A stretch of DNA of 14,615 nt. Source: DATLFI01 sp035524895 (GTDB taxonomy: Bacteria; Acidobacteriota; Thermoanaerobaculia; Multivoradales; Multivoraceae). A program made the translations under genes and the position numbers. Shown here in pieces: positions 6,501-14,341 of the stretch. The stretch is from assembly GCA_035524895.1 (NCBI GenBank), contig DATLFI010000254.1, forward strand, positions 1-14,615. Direction: 5' to 3'. The notes under the pieces were generated by a model. It had not been told where the DNA came from and did no database searches. It saw only the letters and a program-made list of their open reading frames with translations. The first letter of the stretch is position 1, and the number at the start of each line of letters is the position of its first letter.

Positions 6501-7151
6501 GTGCCGCCTGATTCGCTTCCCTTTCGCTACTTGGCGGTGGACGGCCCGATCGGGGTCGGCAAGACGACGCTGGTCGAGATGCTCAGCCGGCGTTTCGAAG
6601 GGGTCAAGATGCTCGAGGACGTGGAGAACCCATTCCTCGCCGACTTCTACCAGGACCGCCCGGGCACGGCTTTCCAGACGGAGCTCTATTTCCTGCTCAC
6701 CCGCTACAAGCAGCAGCTCGCAGCAGTGCAGCAGGAGCTGTTCCAGCGGCTGCTGCTGGCCGACTACACCTTCGCCAAGAACCGGATCTTCGCCTACCTC
6801 AACCTGAGCGATGCGGAGCTGATGCTGTTCGACAAGCTCTACCAGCTCCTGGTGCCGCAGGTCCCCAAGCCCGACCTGGTGCTGTTCCTCACCGCGGACC
6901 GGGACACCTGCATGGCCCGCATCCGCCGCCGAGCGCGCGCGTTCGAGAAGGACATGTCGCCCGACTACATCACGCAGCTCATCGACGCTTACAACCACTA
7001 CTACTACCACTACTCGGACACCCCGCTGCTGGTCGTCGACACCCGGCACCTCGACTTCGAGCACCGCCCGGACGACTTCGGCGAGCTCACCCACATCCTG
7101 GCGCGGCCGCCCCGGGGCACCGAGTACTTCGTGCCCGCCGGGCGGCGTTGA
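6501..7151 (+). CDS. Deoxynucleoside kinase (dAK/dGK type)
   Basis: The 216-residue product phosphorylates deoxynucleosides to monophosphates in nucleotide salvage. Residues 15-23, GPIGVGKTT, are the P-loop. ENPFLADFY (about 42-50) supplies the catalytic Glu region. LADYTFAKNRIFAY (86-99) stands at the DRS/ERS-type motif that contacts substrate. The arginine-rich LID, RIRRRAR, lies at about 140-146, followed by MSPDYITQLIDAYNHYYYHY. These fit the bacterial dAK/dGK branch rather than thymidylate kinase; substrate preference cannot be read reliably. The GTG at 6501 is chosen because the protein then starts a few residues before the first beta strand, as in relatives; a frame from 6354 would add 49 unlikely residues. 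thiG follows after 28 bases. Confidence 0.93.
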   Translation: MPPDSLPFRYLAVDGPIGVGKTTLVEMLSRRFEGVKMLEDVENPFLADFYQDRPGTAFQTELYFLLTRYKQQLAAVQQELFQRLLLADYTFAKNRIFAYLNLSDAELMLFDKLYQLLVPQVPKPDLVLFLTADRDTCMARIRRRARAFEKDMSPDYITQLIDAYNHYYYHYSDTPLLVVDTRHLDFEHRPDDFGELTHILARPPRGTEYFVPAGRR

Positions 7152-7179
7152 GCACCCTTAGAGGCCCGGAGCGAGAGAC

Positions 7180-7983
7180 ATGCCCACCGAGAGCCCTGCC
7201 GCTGCCGCGCCGACCGAGGTCGAGCCGCTCCTGCTCGCCGGGCGCACGCTGCGCTCTCGGCTGATCGTCGGCACGGGCAAGTACGCCGACGCCGCCACCA
7301 TGATCCACGCGCTCGAGGCGTCGGGCGCCGAGATCGTGACCGTGGCACTCCGGCGCGTCGACATGTCGCAAAAGGGGAACCTCGTCGAACAGATCGACCA
7401 GGACCGCTACCTGCTGCTGCCCAATACCGCGGGCTGCTATACCGCCGACGAAGCGGTGCGCACAGCTCGCCTGGGCCGCGAGCTCGGCGGCTGGAACTGG
7501 GTCAAGCTCGAGGTCATCGGCGACCAGAGGACTCTGTTCCCCGACAACGAGGAGCTGTTGCGCGCGACGGCGCAGCTCGTCGACGAGGGTTTCGTCGTGC
7601 TGCCTTACACCACCGACGACCCGGTGGTGTGCCGCAAGCTGGAGCAGCTCGGGGCCGCCGCGGTGATGCCGCTCGGAGCCCCCATCGGCTCGGGATTGGG
7701 CATCCGCAACCCCGCCAACCTGCGCATCATCGTCGAGCAGGCCCAGGTGCCAGTCATCGTCGACGCCGGGGTCGGCACCGCGAGCGACGCGGCGATCGCG
7801 ATGGAGCTCGGCGTCGACGCGGTGCTGATGAACAGCGGCATCGCCGGCGCGAACGACCCGGTGCGCATGGCGCGAGCGATGCGTCTGGCGGTCGAGGCAG
7901 GCTGGCTGGCGGCCCGCGCCGGGCGCATCCCCAGGAGACTGCACGCCTCGGCGACATCGCCGCTCGAGGGGATGATCGAGTAG
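7180..7983 (+). CDS. thiG: Thiazole synthase ThiG
   Basis: The 267-residue TIM-barrel enzyme builds the thiazole phosphate of thiamine from 1-deoxy-D-xylulose 5-phosphate, dehydroglycine and ThiS thiocarboxylate. Landmarks are RLIVGTGKY, VTVALRR, LLPNTAGC, the Schiff-base lysine in WVKLEVIGD (Lys109), MPLGAPIGSGLGI, IVDAGVGTASDAA and LMNSGIAGA (phosphate binding). The ATG at 7180 has GGAG eight bases upstream. The first ~14 residues are an Ala/Pro/Glu-rich extension not needed for the fold. It probably shares a transcript with the upstream kinase, which is not a thiamine gene. No thiS, thiH or thiO is seen in the window, so its partners must lie elsewhere. Confidence 0.97.
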   Translation: MPTESPAAAAPTEVEPLLLAGRTLRSRLIVGTGKYADAATMIHALEASGAEIVTVALRRVDMSQKGNLVEQIDQDRYLLLPNTAGCYTADEAVRTARLGRELGGWNWVKLEVIGDQRTLFPDNEELLRATAQLVDEGFVVLPYTTDDPVVCRKLEQLGAAAVMPLGAPIGSGLGIRNPANLRIIVEQAQVPVIVDAGVGTASDAAIAMELGVDAVLMNSGIAGANDPVRMARAMRLAVEAGWLAARAGRIPRRLHASATSPLEGMIE

Positions 7984-8013
7984 CCGAGAGCGGGTCGCTG
8001 CAACCTCCTCTCC

Positions 8014-8043
8014 CTGGCAGGACGGCGGAGCATGGTCTAGAAT
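8014..8043 (+). promoter_or_regulatory. Putative sigma-70 promoter of the tRNA-Arg pair
   Basis: CTGGCA (8014-8019, four of six matches to TTGACA) and TAGAAT (8038-8043, five of six to TATAAT) are separated by 18 bases. Transcription would start near 8050 and give a leader of about 70 bases before the first tRNA. The position after thiG and before the tRNA genes fits. Confidence 0.5.
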
Positions 8044-8081
8044 CCGCCTTCCGCTAGCGCGTCGCCGCTCGCGCTGCGACT

Positions 8082-8116
8082 CTTGCAGCAACTTGCAGGA
8101 AAGCACTTGCAGGAAA
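8082..8116 (+). repeat. Short direct repeats in the tRNA-Arg leader
   Basis: ACTTGCAGGAAA occurs twice, at 8091-8102 and 8105-8116. The core CTTGCAG also occurs at 8083-8089. The last copy ends two bases before the first tRNA. The function is unknown; it could be slippage or a processing or regulatory site. Confidence 0.7.
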
Positions 8117-8118
8117 CT

Positions 8119-8195
8119 GCACCCTTAGCTCAACTGGATAGAGCGCCGGACTACGGATCCGAAGGTTGGGGGTTCGACTCCCTCAGGGTGCACCA
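8119..8195 (+). tRNA. tRNA-Arg(ACG)
   Basis: It is a 77-base cloverleaf with acceptor GCACCCT/AGGGTGC, discriminator A and encoded CCA, D stem GCTC/GAGC, and T arm GGGGG-TTCGACT-CCCTC. The anticodon loop CTACGGA gives ACG, which TadA normally deaminates to ICG, reading CGU, CGC and CGA. The first anticodon-stem pair is C27-A43, a mismatch that the second copy does not have. Confidence 0.95.
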
Positions 8196-8228
8196 CTCCC
8201 CACCCAGCGCGTGGAGGCTGCCGCCGCA

Positions 8229-8305
8229 GCACCCTTAGCTCAACTGGATAGAGCAACGGACTTCGGATCCGTAGGTTGGGGGTTCGACTCCCTCAGGGTG
8301 CACCA
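8229..8305 (+). tRNA. tRNA-Arg(TCG)
   Basis: It matches the upstream tRNA at all but four of 77 positions. Its loop CTTCGGA gives anticodon TCG (CGA, and CGG by wobble). The anticodon stem ACGGA/TCCGT is fully paired. It lies 33 bases after the first tRNA and is presumably on the same transcript. CCA is encoded. Confidence 0.95.
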
Positions 8306-8341
8306 TTCCTGCCCGCGACTCCGCAGGCTAAGCTCGGCGTC

Positions 8342-9817
8342 TTGAGCTTCGACACCGTGCGAAGGGAGTGGCGGACGCTGCTGGCCGCCGCCGGTGCGAC
8401 AGCGGCGCTGGCGTCACTCTGGGTTGCACCGCCAGCCGTGCAGTCCATTGGCGACGAGCTCGACTACCTGCGCGCGGCGACCCATCTCGTCCGCGGCGGC
8501 ATCCTCTCGAGCGCTCCGCTGGACGATCTCGCTCCGCCCCCCGACGCCTACCGCGAGCCGGCATATCCATTCCTGCTCTCGGTCTGGTGGCGAGCGCGTG
8601 GCGAGCTGCCGCGGGCCGCAGCGTTGGACCGCGTGGTGGATCCCGCATGGCAAACCGTGCCCGGCGTGCGCGCGCTGGGATGCATGGCCCTCGCCGTAGC
8701 GGCCATCTCTGCGGGGCTCGCGGCGCGCGCCGCTGGTGTGGGGCTCTCGACCGCGCTCGCGGCGACGGCGATCGTACTCGCGAGTCCCGGTCTACGCCAG
8801 GCTGCGCTGACGATGGGGCCGGAGGCTCTGGCTGCCGCACTCGTTGCCCTCGTGGGCTGCGGGCTCGTGCGCGCGGTAGGGGGTGGCGGATACGGTGCGG
8901 TGGCATTGGCAGGCGTCGCGGCCGGGCTCGGGGTCCTGACCCGCGGGGCCGGTGTCGCGGTGCTTCCGGCGGGCGCGCTCGTGCTGCTGGCGTTTCCCGT
9001 GGCGGCGTCGCCGCGCTCGCGGCTCGCACGCGCGGTGGTCTTTGGGTTGATCGCCCTCCTTCCCTGCGCGCTCTGGGCGGCGCGCAACCGGGCGGTGACC
9101 GGGCACTGGGTGCTGGGAGATCGGGGCGGACAGGTGATGTGGACGCGCGCCGAGCTGAATCGCGAGATCGCTGCCGAGGGCTTGGCTCCCGCTCTCCTCG
9201 CGTGGACACCGCTCCAGTCGGCGCGCGACTTCGGAGAGCGGCGCTGGCCTGCAGCGCGCTACTCGCGCTACGAGTGGACCGGAGAGGGAAACTTCTTCAC
9301 CCGCTCGATCCGGCGGTGGCGTTCCGATCGCAACTCTCACGGCGACGTCCTGGAGGCCGACCGGGCGCTCGGGCGAAAGGCATTGCGCGAGTTCGTTGCC
9401 CGGCCGGGCGAGCATGCGGTCGCGGGGGTTGCCGTTGCATGGCGCGGTCTGTTCGGGGAACGGTCGCCCTCGTGGCTCGCACCCGTCGACCTGCGTTTCG
9501 TGCTCGGGCTCGGGTCGGCGACGGGGTTGGTGCTGCTCCTTGTCACCGGCCTGCTTCGCCACGACGCGCGAGCGCTGGCCCTGGTGGCACCTCCGCTCGC
9601 CCTGTTCTTCTTCCACGCCGCGGTCACGGAGTTCCTGACGCGTTTCTCGGTACCGGGCCTGCCTCTGGCCTGGGCGGCGCTGGCAGTGGCGCTCTACCCC
9701 CGCACTCGACCTCGTGCGGAGGCGGCAGCGCGTGCCGCGCCGATCACAGGTCCGCCACAGCTCTTCGTATCGCCTCCACGCAATCCTCGACGTGCTCGCG
9801 GTGGGTGCGGAAGTTGA
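8342..9817 (+). CDS. Polytopic membrane protein, GT-C/PMT-like glycosyltransferase
   Basis: About 491 residues with many hydrophobic helices. An early loop carries GDELDYLRAATHLV followed by REPAYPFLLSVWW. This order, with acidic residues after the first helix and then R-x-P-x-YP, is typical of ArnT/dolichyl-phosphate-mannose-type (GT39/GT83) transferases that move lipid-linked sugars on the periplasmic side. Later GLGVLTRGAG and LWAARNRAVTGHW also match the family pattern. The last ~45 residues are Arg/Pro/Ala-rich and polar. The start is uncertain: TTG at 8342 or GTG at 8357, neither with a clear ribosome-binding site; the frame extends back into the tRNA, which cannot be coding. Its end overlaps the convergent decarboxylase gene by 74 bases. 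Substrate unknown. Confidence 0.72.
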   Translation: MSFDTVRREWRTLLAAAGATAALASLWVAPPAVQSIGDELDYLRAATHLVRGGILSSAPLDDLAPPPDAYREPAYPFLLSVWWRARGELPRAAALDRVVDPAWQTVPGVRALGCMALAVAAISAGLAARAAGVGLSTALAATAIVLASPGLRQAALTMGPEALAAALVALVGCGLVRAVGGGGYGAVALAGVAAGLGVLTRGAGVAVLPAGALVLLAFPVAASPRSRLARAVVFGLIALLPCALWAARNRAVTGHWVLGDRGGQVMWTRAELNREIAAEGLAPALLAWTPLQSARDFGERRWPAARYSRYEWTGEGNFFTRSIRRWRSDRNSHGDVLEADRALGRKALREFVARPGEHAVAGVAVAWRGLFGERSPSWLAPVDLRFVLGLGSATGLVLLLVTGLLRHDARALALVAPPLALFFFHAAVTEFLTRFSVPGLPLAWAALAVALYPRTRPRAEAAARAAPITGPPQLFVSPPRNPRRARGGCGS

Positions 9818-11216
9818 GGATGCAGATGCGGATCACGAAGCGACCGCCGATGCGCGTCGGGGTCAGTAGCACCTTGCGCTCGCGATGGATCAGCTCGAGT
9901 AGGCGCCGGTTGCGCGCGTCCTGGCGCGCGCCGTCGGGGTCGCCGCCACGGAGCCGGAACGCGAGCGTGGAGAGCTGCGGCTGCGCGACGATCTCGAGAG
10001 CCTCGATCCGGCTCAGCTCCGCCGCGGCCCAGTCCGCGAGGTCGAGCTTCTCGTCGAGCGCCTGCCGGAACGGCTCGATGCCGAGGAGCTGCACCGGCAG
10101 CCAGATGCGCAACCCCCGGAAGGAGCGCGAGAGCTCCGGCGAGATCGCGCAGAAGTCGACCCGGTCGCCCTCGGTCTGGAGCTCTGGCATGTAGTCGGCG
10201 TCGAGGCTGTGCGCGCGGTGCAGCGCACCGGCGTCCTTCGCGAGCAGGCAGCCGGTACCGTAGGGCAGGAACAGGCCCTTGTGGGGATCGAGGGTGATCG
10301 AGTCGGCGAGCTCGAGACCGCGCAGGCGCTCGCGGCCGCGCGCGGTCAACGCGAAGAAGCCGCCATACGCGGCGTCGACGTGCAACCACGAGCCGTGCCG
10401 CGTGGCGACGGCGGCGAGCTCCTGGAGGGGATCGACCGCGCCGGTGTTGGTGGTACCGCCGTTGCCGACGAGGAGGAAAGGCGCGAGGCCGCGTGCTCGA
10501 TCTTCCTCGATCCGCGCCTCGAGCTCGTCGACTCGAATCCGCAGCCCGCTGTCGACGCCGATGGCGCGCACGTGCTCCTCCCGGATTCCGGCCAGGCGTG
10601 CCGCCTTGGCGACCGAGTGGTGCGTCTGATCTGACACGTAGACCGTGCCGCGCGCGATCTCATCGCCGAGACGCTCGGACCTCGCGGTCACCACGGCGCT
10701 GAAGTTGGCGATCGACCCTCCCGAGGAGAGGAAGCCTCCCGCCGACTCCGGATAGCCGACCATTCCTTGGAACCAGCGCACCACGTTGGACTCGAGCTGC
10801 GCGAGCCCGGGCGCCGCGGCCCAGACCGTGACGTAGCGGTTGAGGGTGCCGGCGATCAGGTCCGCGACCGCCGAATGGAACAACCCGCCGCCGGGAACGA
10901 ACGCCATGAAGCGCGGCCCCGGGTTGTTGAAGGACTTCGGCGCGAGACGATCGAACAGCAGGTCGAGCACTTCCTCCAACGTTCGCGGGGGACCCGGGTG
11001 GTCCTGGCGCGCTTCGGCGGCGGCCGCTTCCGCGCCGTCGAGGTCGAACGCCGGGATGGCGTCGAGCGACTCGATTGCCTGCACCACGCGCTCCCGCACC
11101 GCGTCCAGGATGCGCTCCATCTCGCGGCGTTCGGGCTCGAGCGGCCAGCTCGTGCGCCGACCCTCGGCGGCAGCGTGGCGTGACGGTTCCGTCTCTGGCC
11201 GCTCGATGCGCGACAT
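9744..11216 (-). CDS. PLP-dependent group II amino-acid decarboxylase
   Basis: The 490-residue product has the fold-type I decarboxylase pattern (aromatic amino acid/glutamate/tyrosine decarboxylase family). FMAFVPGGG and LESNVVRWF precede the cofactor motifs GFLSSGGSIAN, VSDQTHHSV (ring-stacking His near 200), GNGGTTNTGAVD, LHVDAAYGG (Asp281, bonds the pyridine nitrogen) and LDPHKGLFLPYGTG (Lys313, Schiff base). Such enzymes release CO2 from amino acids to make amines; which amino acid is used cannot be inferred from sequence alone. The ATG at 11216 follows a weak GGA. The gene is divergent from the secreted hydrolase-like gene, with a 145-base gap containing both promoters. Confidence 0.93.
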   Translation of the reverse strand: MSRIERPETEPSRHAAAEGRRTSWPLEPERREMERILDAVRERVVQAIESLDAIPAFDLDGAEAAAAEARQDHPGPPRTLEEVLDLLFDRLAPKSFNNPGPRFMAFVPGGGLFHSAVADLIAGTLNRYVTVWAAAPGLAQLESNVVRWFQGMVGYPESAGGFLSSGGSIANFSAVVTARSERLGDEIARGTVYVSDQTHHSVAKAARLAGIREEHVRAIGVDSGLRIRVDELEARIEEDRARGLAPFLLVGNGGTTNTGAVDPLQELAAVATRHGSWLHVDAAYGGFFALTARGRERLRGLELADSITLDPHKGLFLPYGTGCLLAKDAGALHRAHSLDADYMPELQTEGDRVDFCAISPELSRSFRGLRIWLPVQLLGIEPFRQALDEKLDLADWAAAELSRIEALEIVAQPQLSTLAFRLRGGDPDGARQDARNRRLLELIHRERKVLLTPTRIGGRFVIRICILNFRTHREHVEDCVEAIRRAVADL

Positions 11217-11361
11217 GGGTTTCCGACGAGGCGGTTCAGCTCGCGGAGCTTACCCGCGCTGTGACGGATCTCGCCCACAGGCGTCCCACATCACGCGGCT
11301 CGAACCGAGAATGGAAGCGCCGGCCGAAATCCCTACCCGCCCGTTTGCGTTGCAGGGTGCG

Positions 11362-12879
11362 ATGACGAGAACCGACGGTCCTCGACGAGTTTGCCGCGTT
11401 GGGCGGACTTCGACCTGGTGCGCCGTGGCGCCGCTGATCGCGACACTGCTGCTCGCAGCGGGCGAGCTCGTCAGGGCGCAAGACACCCCGATCGCGTCCG
11501 CCGAGCCCTTCGTGCCCGCCTACGGCCGGCCAGCGATCACCGCGCCGCCGCGCGTCCACCCCGACGATCCGCACCGCCTCGTGGTCGGTGACCAGGTGTA
11601 CTTCCCGGTCGGGCACTACGGCGGCTCGATAACGGCGACCTCCCGCGAATGGGGCGGCGACATCTGGGCGATGAACCGCGCGTTCCTCGACATGCTGGCG
11701 CGGCACGGCCTCAACTTCGCGCGGGCCTGGGTGAACTGGGGCGGGCTGCCCACGGGCCGCGACGACTGGAATGCGCATACGGTACATCCTTGGATGCGCG
11801 CAGCACCAGCCGCCGAAGGCAGCGCGGCCCGAGCCACGGCGATCGACGGCGAGCCGCCGTTCGACCTCTCGACCTTCGACCAGCGGCACTTCGACCTCGT
11901 CGCGCGCACGCTCGATTACGCGCGCGAGCGCGGCATCGTGCTCCAGCTCGTGGTGTTCGACTGCTGGCATCTGCCCGACCGGCCCGGGGGGCCAGGCGAG
12001 TCGCCGTCGGGTCTCAGGTACGACGCGCTCCACCCCCGCAACAACGCGAGCGGAGTCGCCGTGACGACGCCAGCCCAGTGGCTCGACCCGCAGGGACCGG
12101 CGTTCCAGGTCCACGCCCGCTACGTTCGCGAGCTCGTGAAGCACGTCGGCGATCGGCCCAACCTGATCTGGGAGGCGTGCAACGAGAATGGCGTCAACTA
12201 TCCCTTGTTCGACCTCGCGATCGCCGAGCTCCTCACGGCGACCGAGCGCGAGCTCGGGTTCGCTGCGCACCTGGTGATGCCGCGCGACCTGCCCGACCAC
12301 CGGCGGGTCGCCGGCCACTTCACCCCCGCCAGCGACCGCGCCCATCTCGAGGAGAGCCTGGCGGAGATGCGCGGCCGTCTCGCCGGCGAGCAGTGGGCGT
12401 GGAACCAGGCGTTGATCTCTGACAACGACTGCTGCCGCGACCGGGGCGAGCCCGCGTTTCGTCGCCGCAAGCTGTGGACCGCGTTGACCGCCGGCGCCCA
12501 CGTCGACTTCTTCCTCGCCGGCCTGCCGCACCGGCGTTCCGTGCTCGAGAGCCCCGACACCGCGCGCGGCATGGCGTTCTTCGGGCAGGTGTTCCGATTC
12601 TTCGAGCGCGCCGGCGTCGACCTGGTCGGCATGCGGCCTTGCGAGGCGCGCGGTGACGGCTGGTCGCTCTGCCGCGACGGTTCGGAAGGCGCCCGCGACT
12701 CCGAATGGATCGCCTATCTCCCCCACGGCGGCCGCATCCGGCTCGGCGGCCTGCCGGCCGACCGCCTCGCCCGCTGGTTCGACCCGCGCGATGGCAGCTT
12801 CCGAGAAGCCGAGGGTGGTCCCGAGTACCAAGCGCCCGGCCCTCGCGATTGGGTGCTCCACGTGCGCCAGGGGAGCTGA
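11362..12879 (+). CDS. Secreted glycoside-hydrolase-like protein (TIM barrel, GH5/GH140-like)
   Basis: The 505-residue protein has an N-terminal signal peptide: basic residues, a hydrophobic core (about 20-34, APLIATLLLAA) and a likely cleavage after VRA. The barrel shows VYFPVGHYGGS, LNFARAWVNWGG, a long STFDQRHFDLVARTLDYARERGI helix, VVFDCWH, then RPNLIWEACNENG with Asn-Glu (Glu275), the acid/base position of clan GH-A. A candidate nucleophile is Glu343 (GEQWAWNQ), less certain. The C-terminal WIAYLPHGGRI... RWFDPRDGSF resembles the small beta domain that follows DUF4038-type catalytic domains. ATG 11362 is chosen over ATG 11311 because it gives a normal signal peptide and has AGGG a few bases upstream. 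The substrate, presumably a polysaccharide, is unknown. Confidence 0.75.
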   Translation: MTRTDGPRRVCRVGRTSTWCAVAPLIATLLLAAGELVRAQDTPIASAEPFVPAYGRPAITAPPRVHPDDPHRLVVGDQVYFPVGHYGGSITATSREWGGDIWAMNRAFLDMLARHGLNFARAWVNWGGLPTGRDDWNAHTVHPWMRAAPAAEGSAARATAIDGEPPFDLSTFDQRHFDLVARTLDYARERGIVLQLVVFDCWHLPDRPGGPGESPSGLRYDALHPRNNASGVAVTTPAQWLDPQGPAFQVHARYVRELVKHVGDRPNLIWEACNENGVNYPLFDLAIAELLTATERELGFAAHLVMPRDLPDHRRVAGHFTPASDRAHLEESLAEMRGRLAGEQWAWNQALISDNDCCRDRGEPAFRRRKLWTALTAGAHVDFFLAGLPHRRSVLESPDTARGMAFFGQVFRFFERAGVDLVGMRPCEARGDGWSLCRDGSEGARDSEWIAYLPHGGRIRLGGLPADRLARWFDPRDGSFREAEGGPEYQAPGPRDWVLHVRQGS

Positions 12880-13028
12880 GACGCTCGGCCGCTCCGCTGC
12901 TGCTCGGCGCCATCGTCTGGGCCGCGATGGTGGGCTCGTGCGTGGCGAGCATGGGATGCTGCTCGGGCTCGCCACCCTGCTCGCCCTCTGAGCCGGCAGC
13001 TTTTTCGACCGATTCGCCGTCCGGCCCA
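12880..13028. other. Gap between convergent genes, no gene supported
   Basis: A plus frame through 12880-13028 could encode a hydrophobic, Cys-rich stretch (GSCVASMGCCSG), but it has no recognisable start with a ribosome-binding site and continues antisense into the oxidoreductase gene. No T-tailed terminator hairpin was seen. Confidence 0.5.
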
Positions 13029-14030
<1,002 letters not shown>

Positions 14031-14341
14031 CCCCGCCCTTCCGCACGTAGGCACGCGCTACCCCCTCTCGCCCGCCGCCATGTCGAATGTCCTTTTCATC
14101 TCCACGTCTCCACGTCCTTCTCGAACGATCTCAACGTAGTCGCTCGCCATGCGGGCAGGAAGAGCACTAACTACCTGGCCGGTCTGACCCGCCGTGCGTA
14201 GGAACCACTGCCCCGGAGCCGCTCGCGACCGCTCGGACTCAGGGTCCTCTGGCGGCGAGAGGCGGTGATATCTTTCTCGCAATGTCAAGTTTCTCTCCCT
14301 GCGGGCGCCGCCTCCGAGAGATGCCTCTTCGATGCGTCCTA
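14031..14341. other. Intergenic region upstream of the oxidoreductase
   Basis: No gene is supported. A minus-strand frame over 14058-14594 is open, but its composition is arginine-rich and unlike the neighbouring genes, and its codon third positions are not consistently G/C. A TTGACA is present on the minus strand (14283-14288), without a good -10 at standard spacing. Confidence 0.5.

Noticed and set aside
4192..6807. 871-codon plus-strand open frame
   Set aside because: It is antisense to the NYN-like gene, whose GC-rich and D/E-rich codons leave this frame open. The translation is Arg/Val low complexity and runs through the start of the kinase gene out of frame.
8276..8341. N-terminal extension of the membrane protein into the tRNA
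   Set aside because: It would translate the 3' half of tRNA-Arg(TCG); the true start must be after 8305.
12890..13010. Possible small Cys-rich membrane peptide after the hydrolase gene
   Set aside because: No start codon with a ribosome-binding site at a sensible place, and the frame continues antisense into the oxidoreductase gene.
14283..14288. TTGACA as a -35 box on the minus strand
   Set aside because: No acceptable -10 at 16-18 bases; probably chance.
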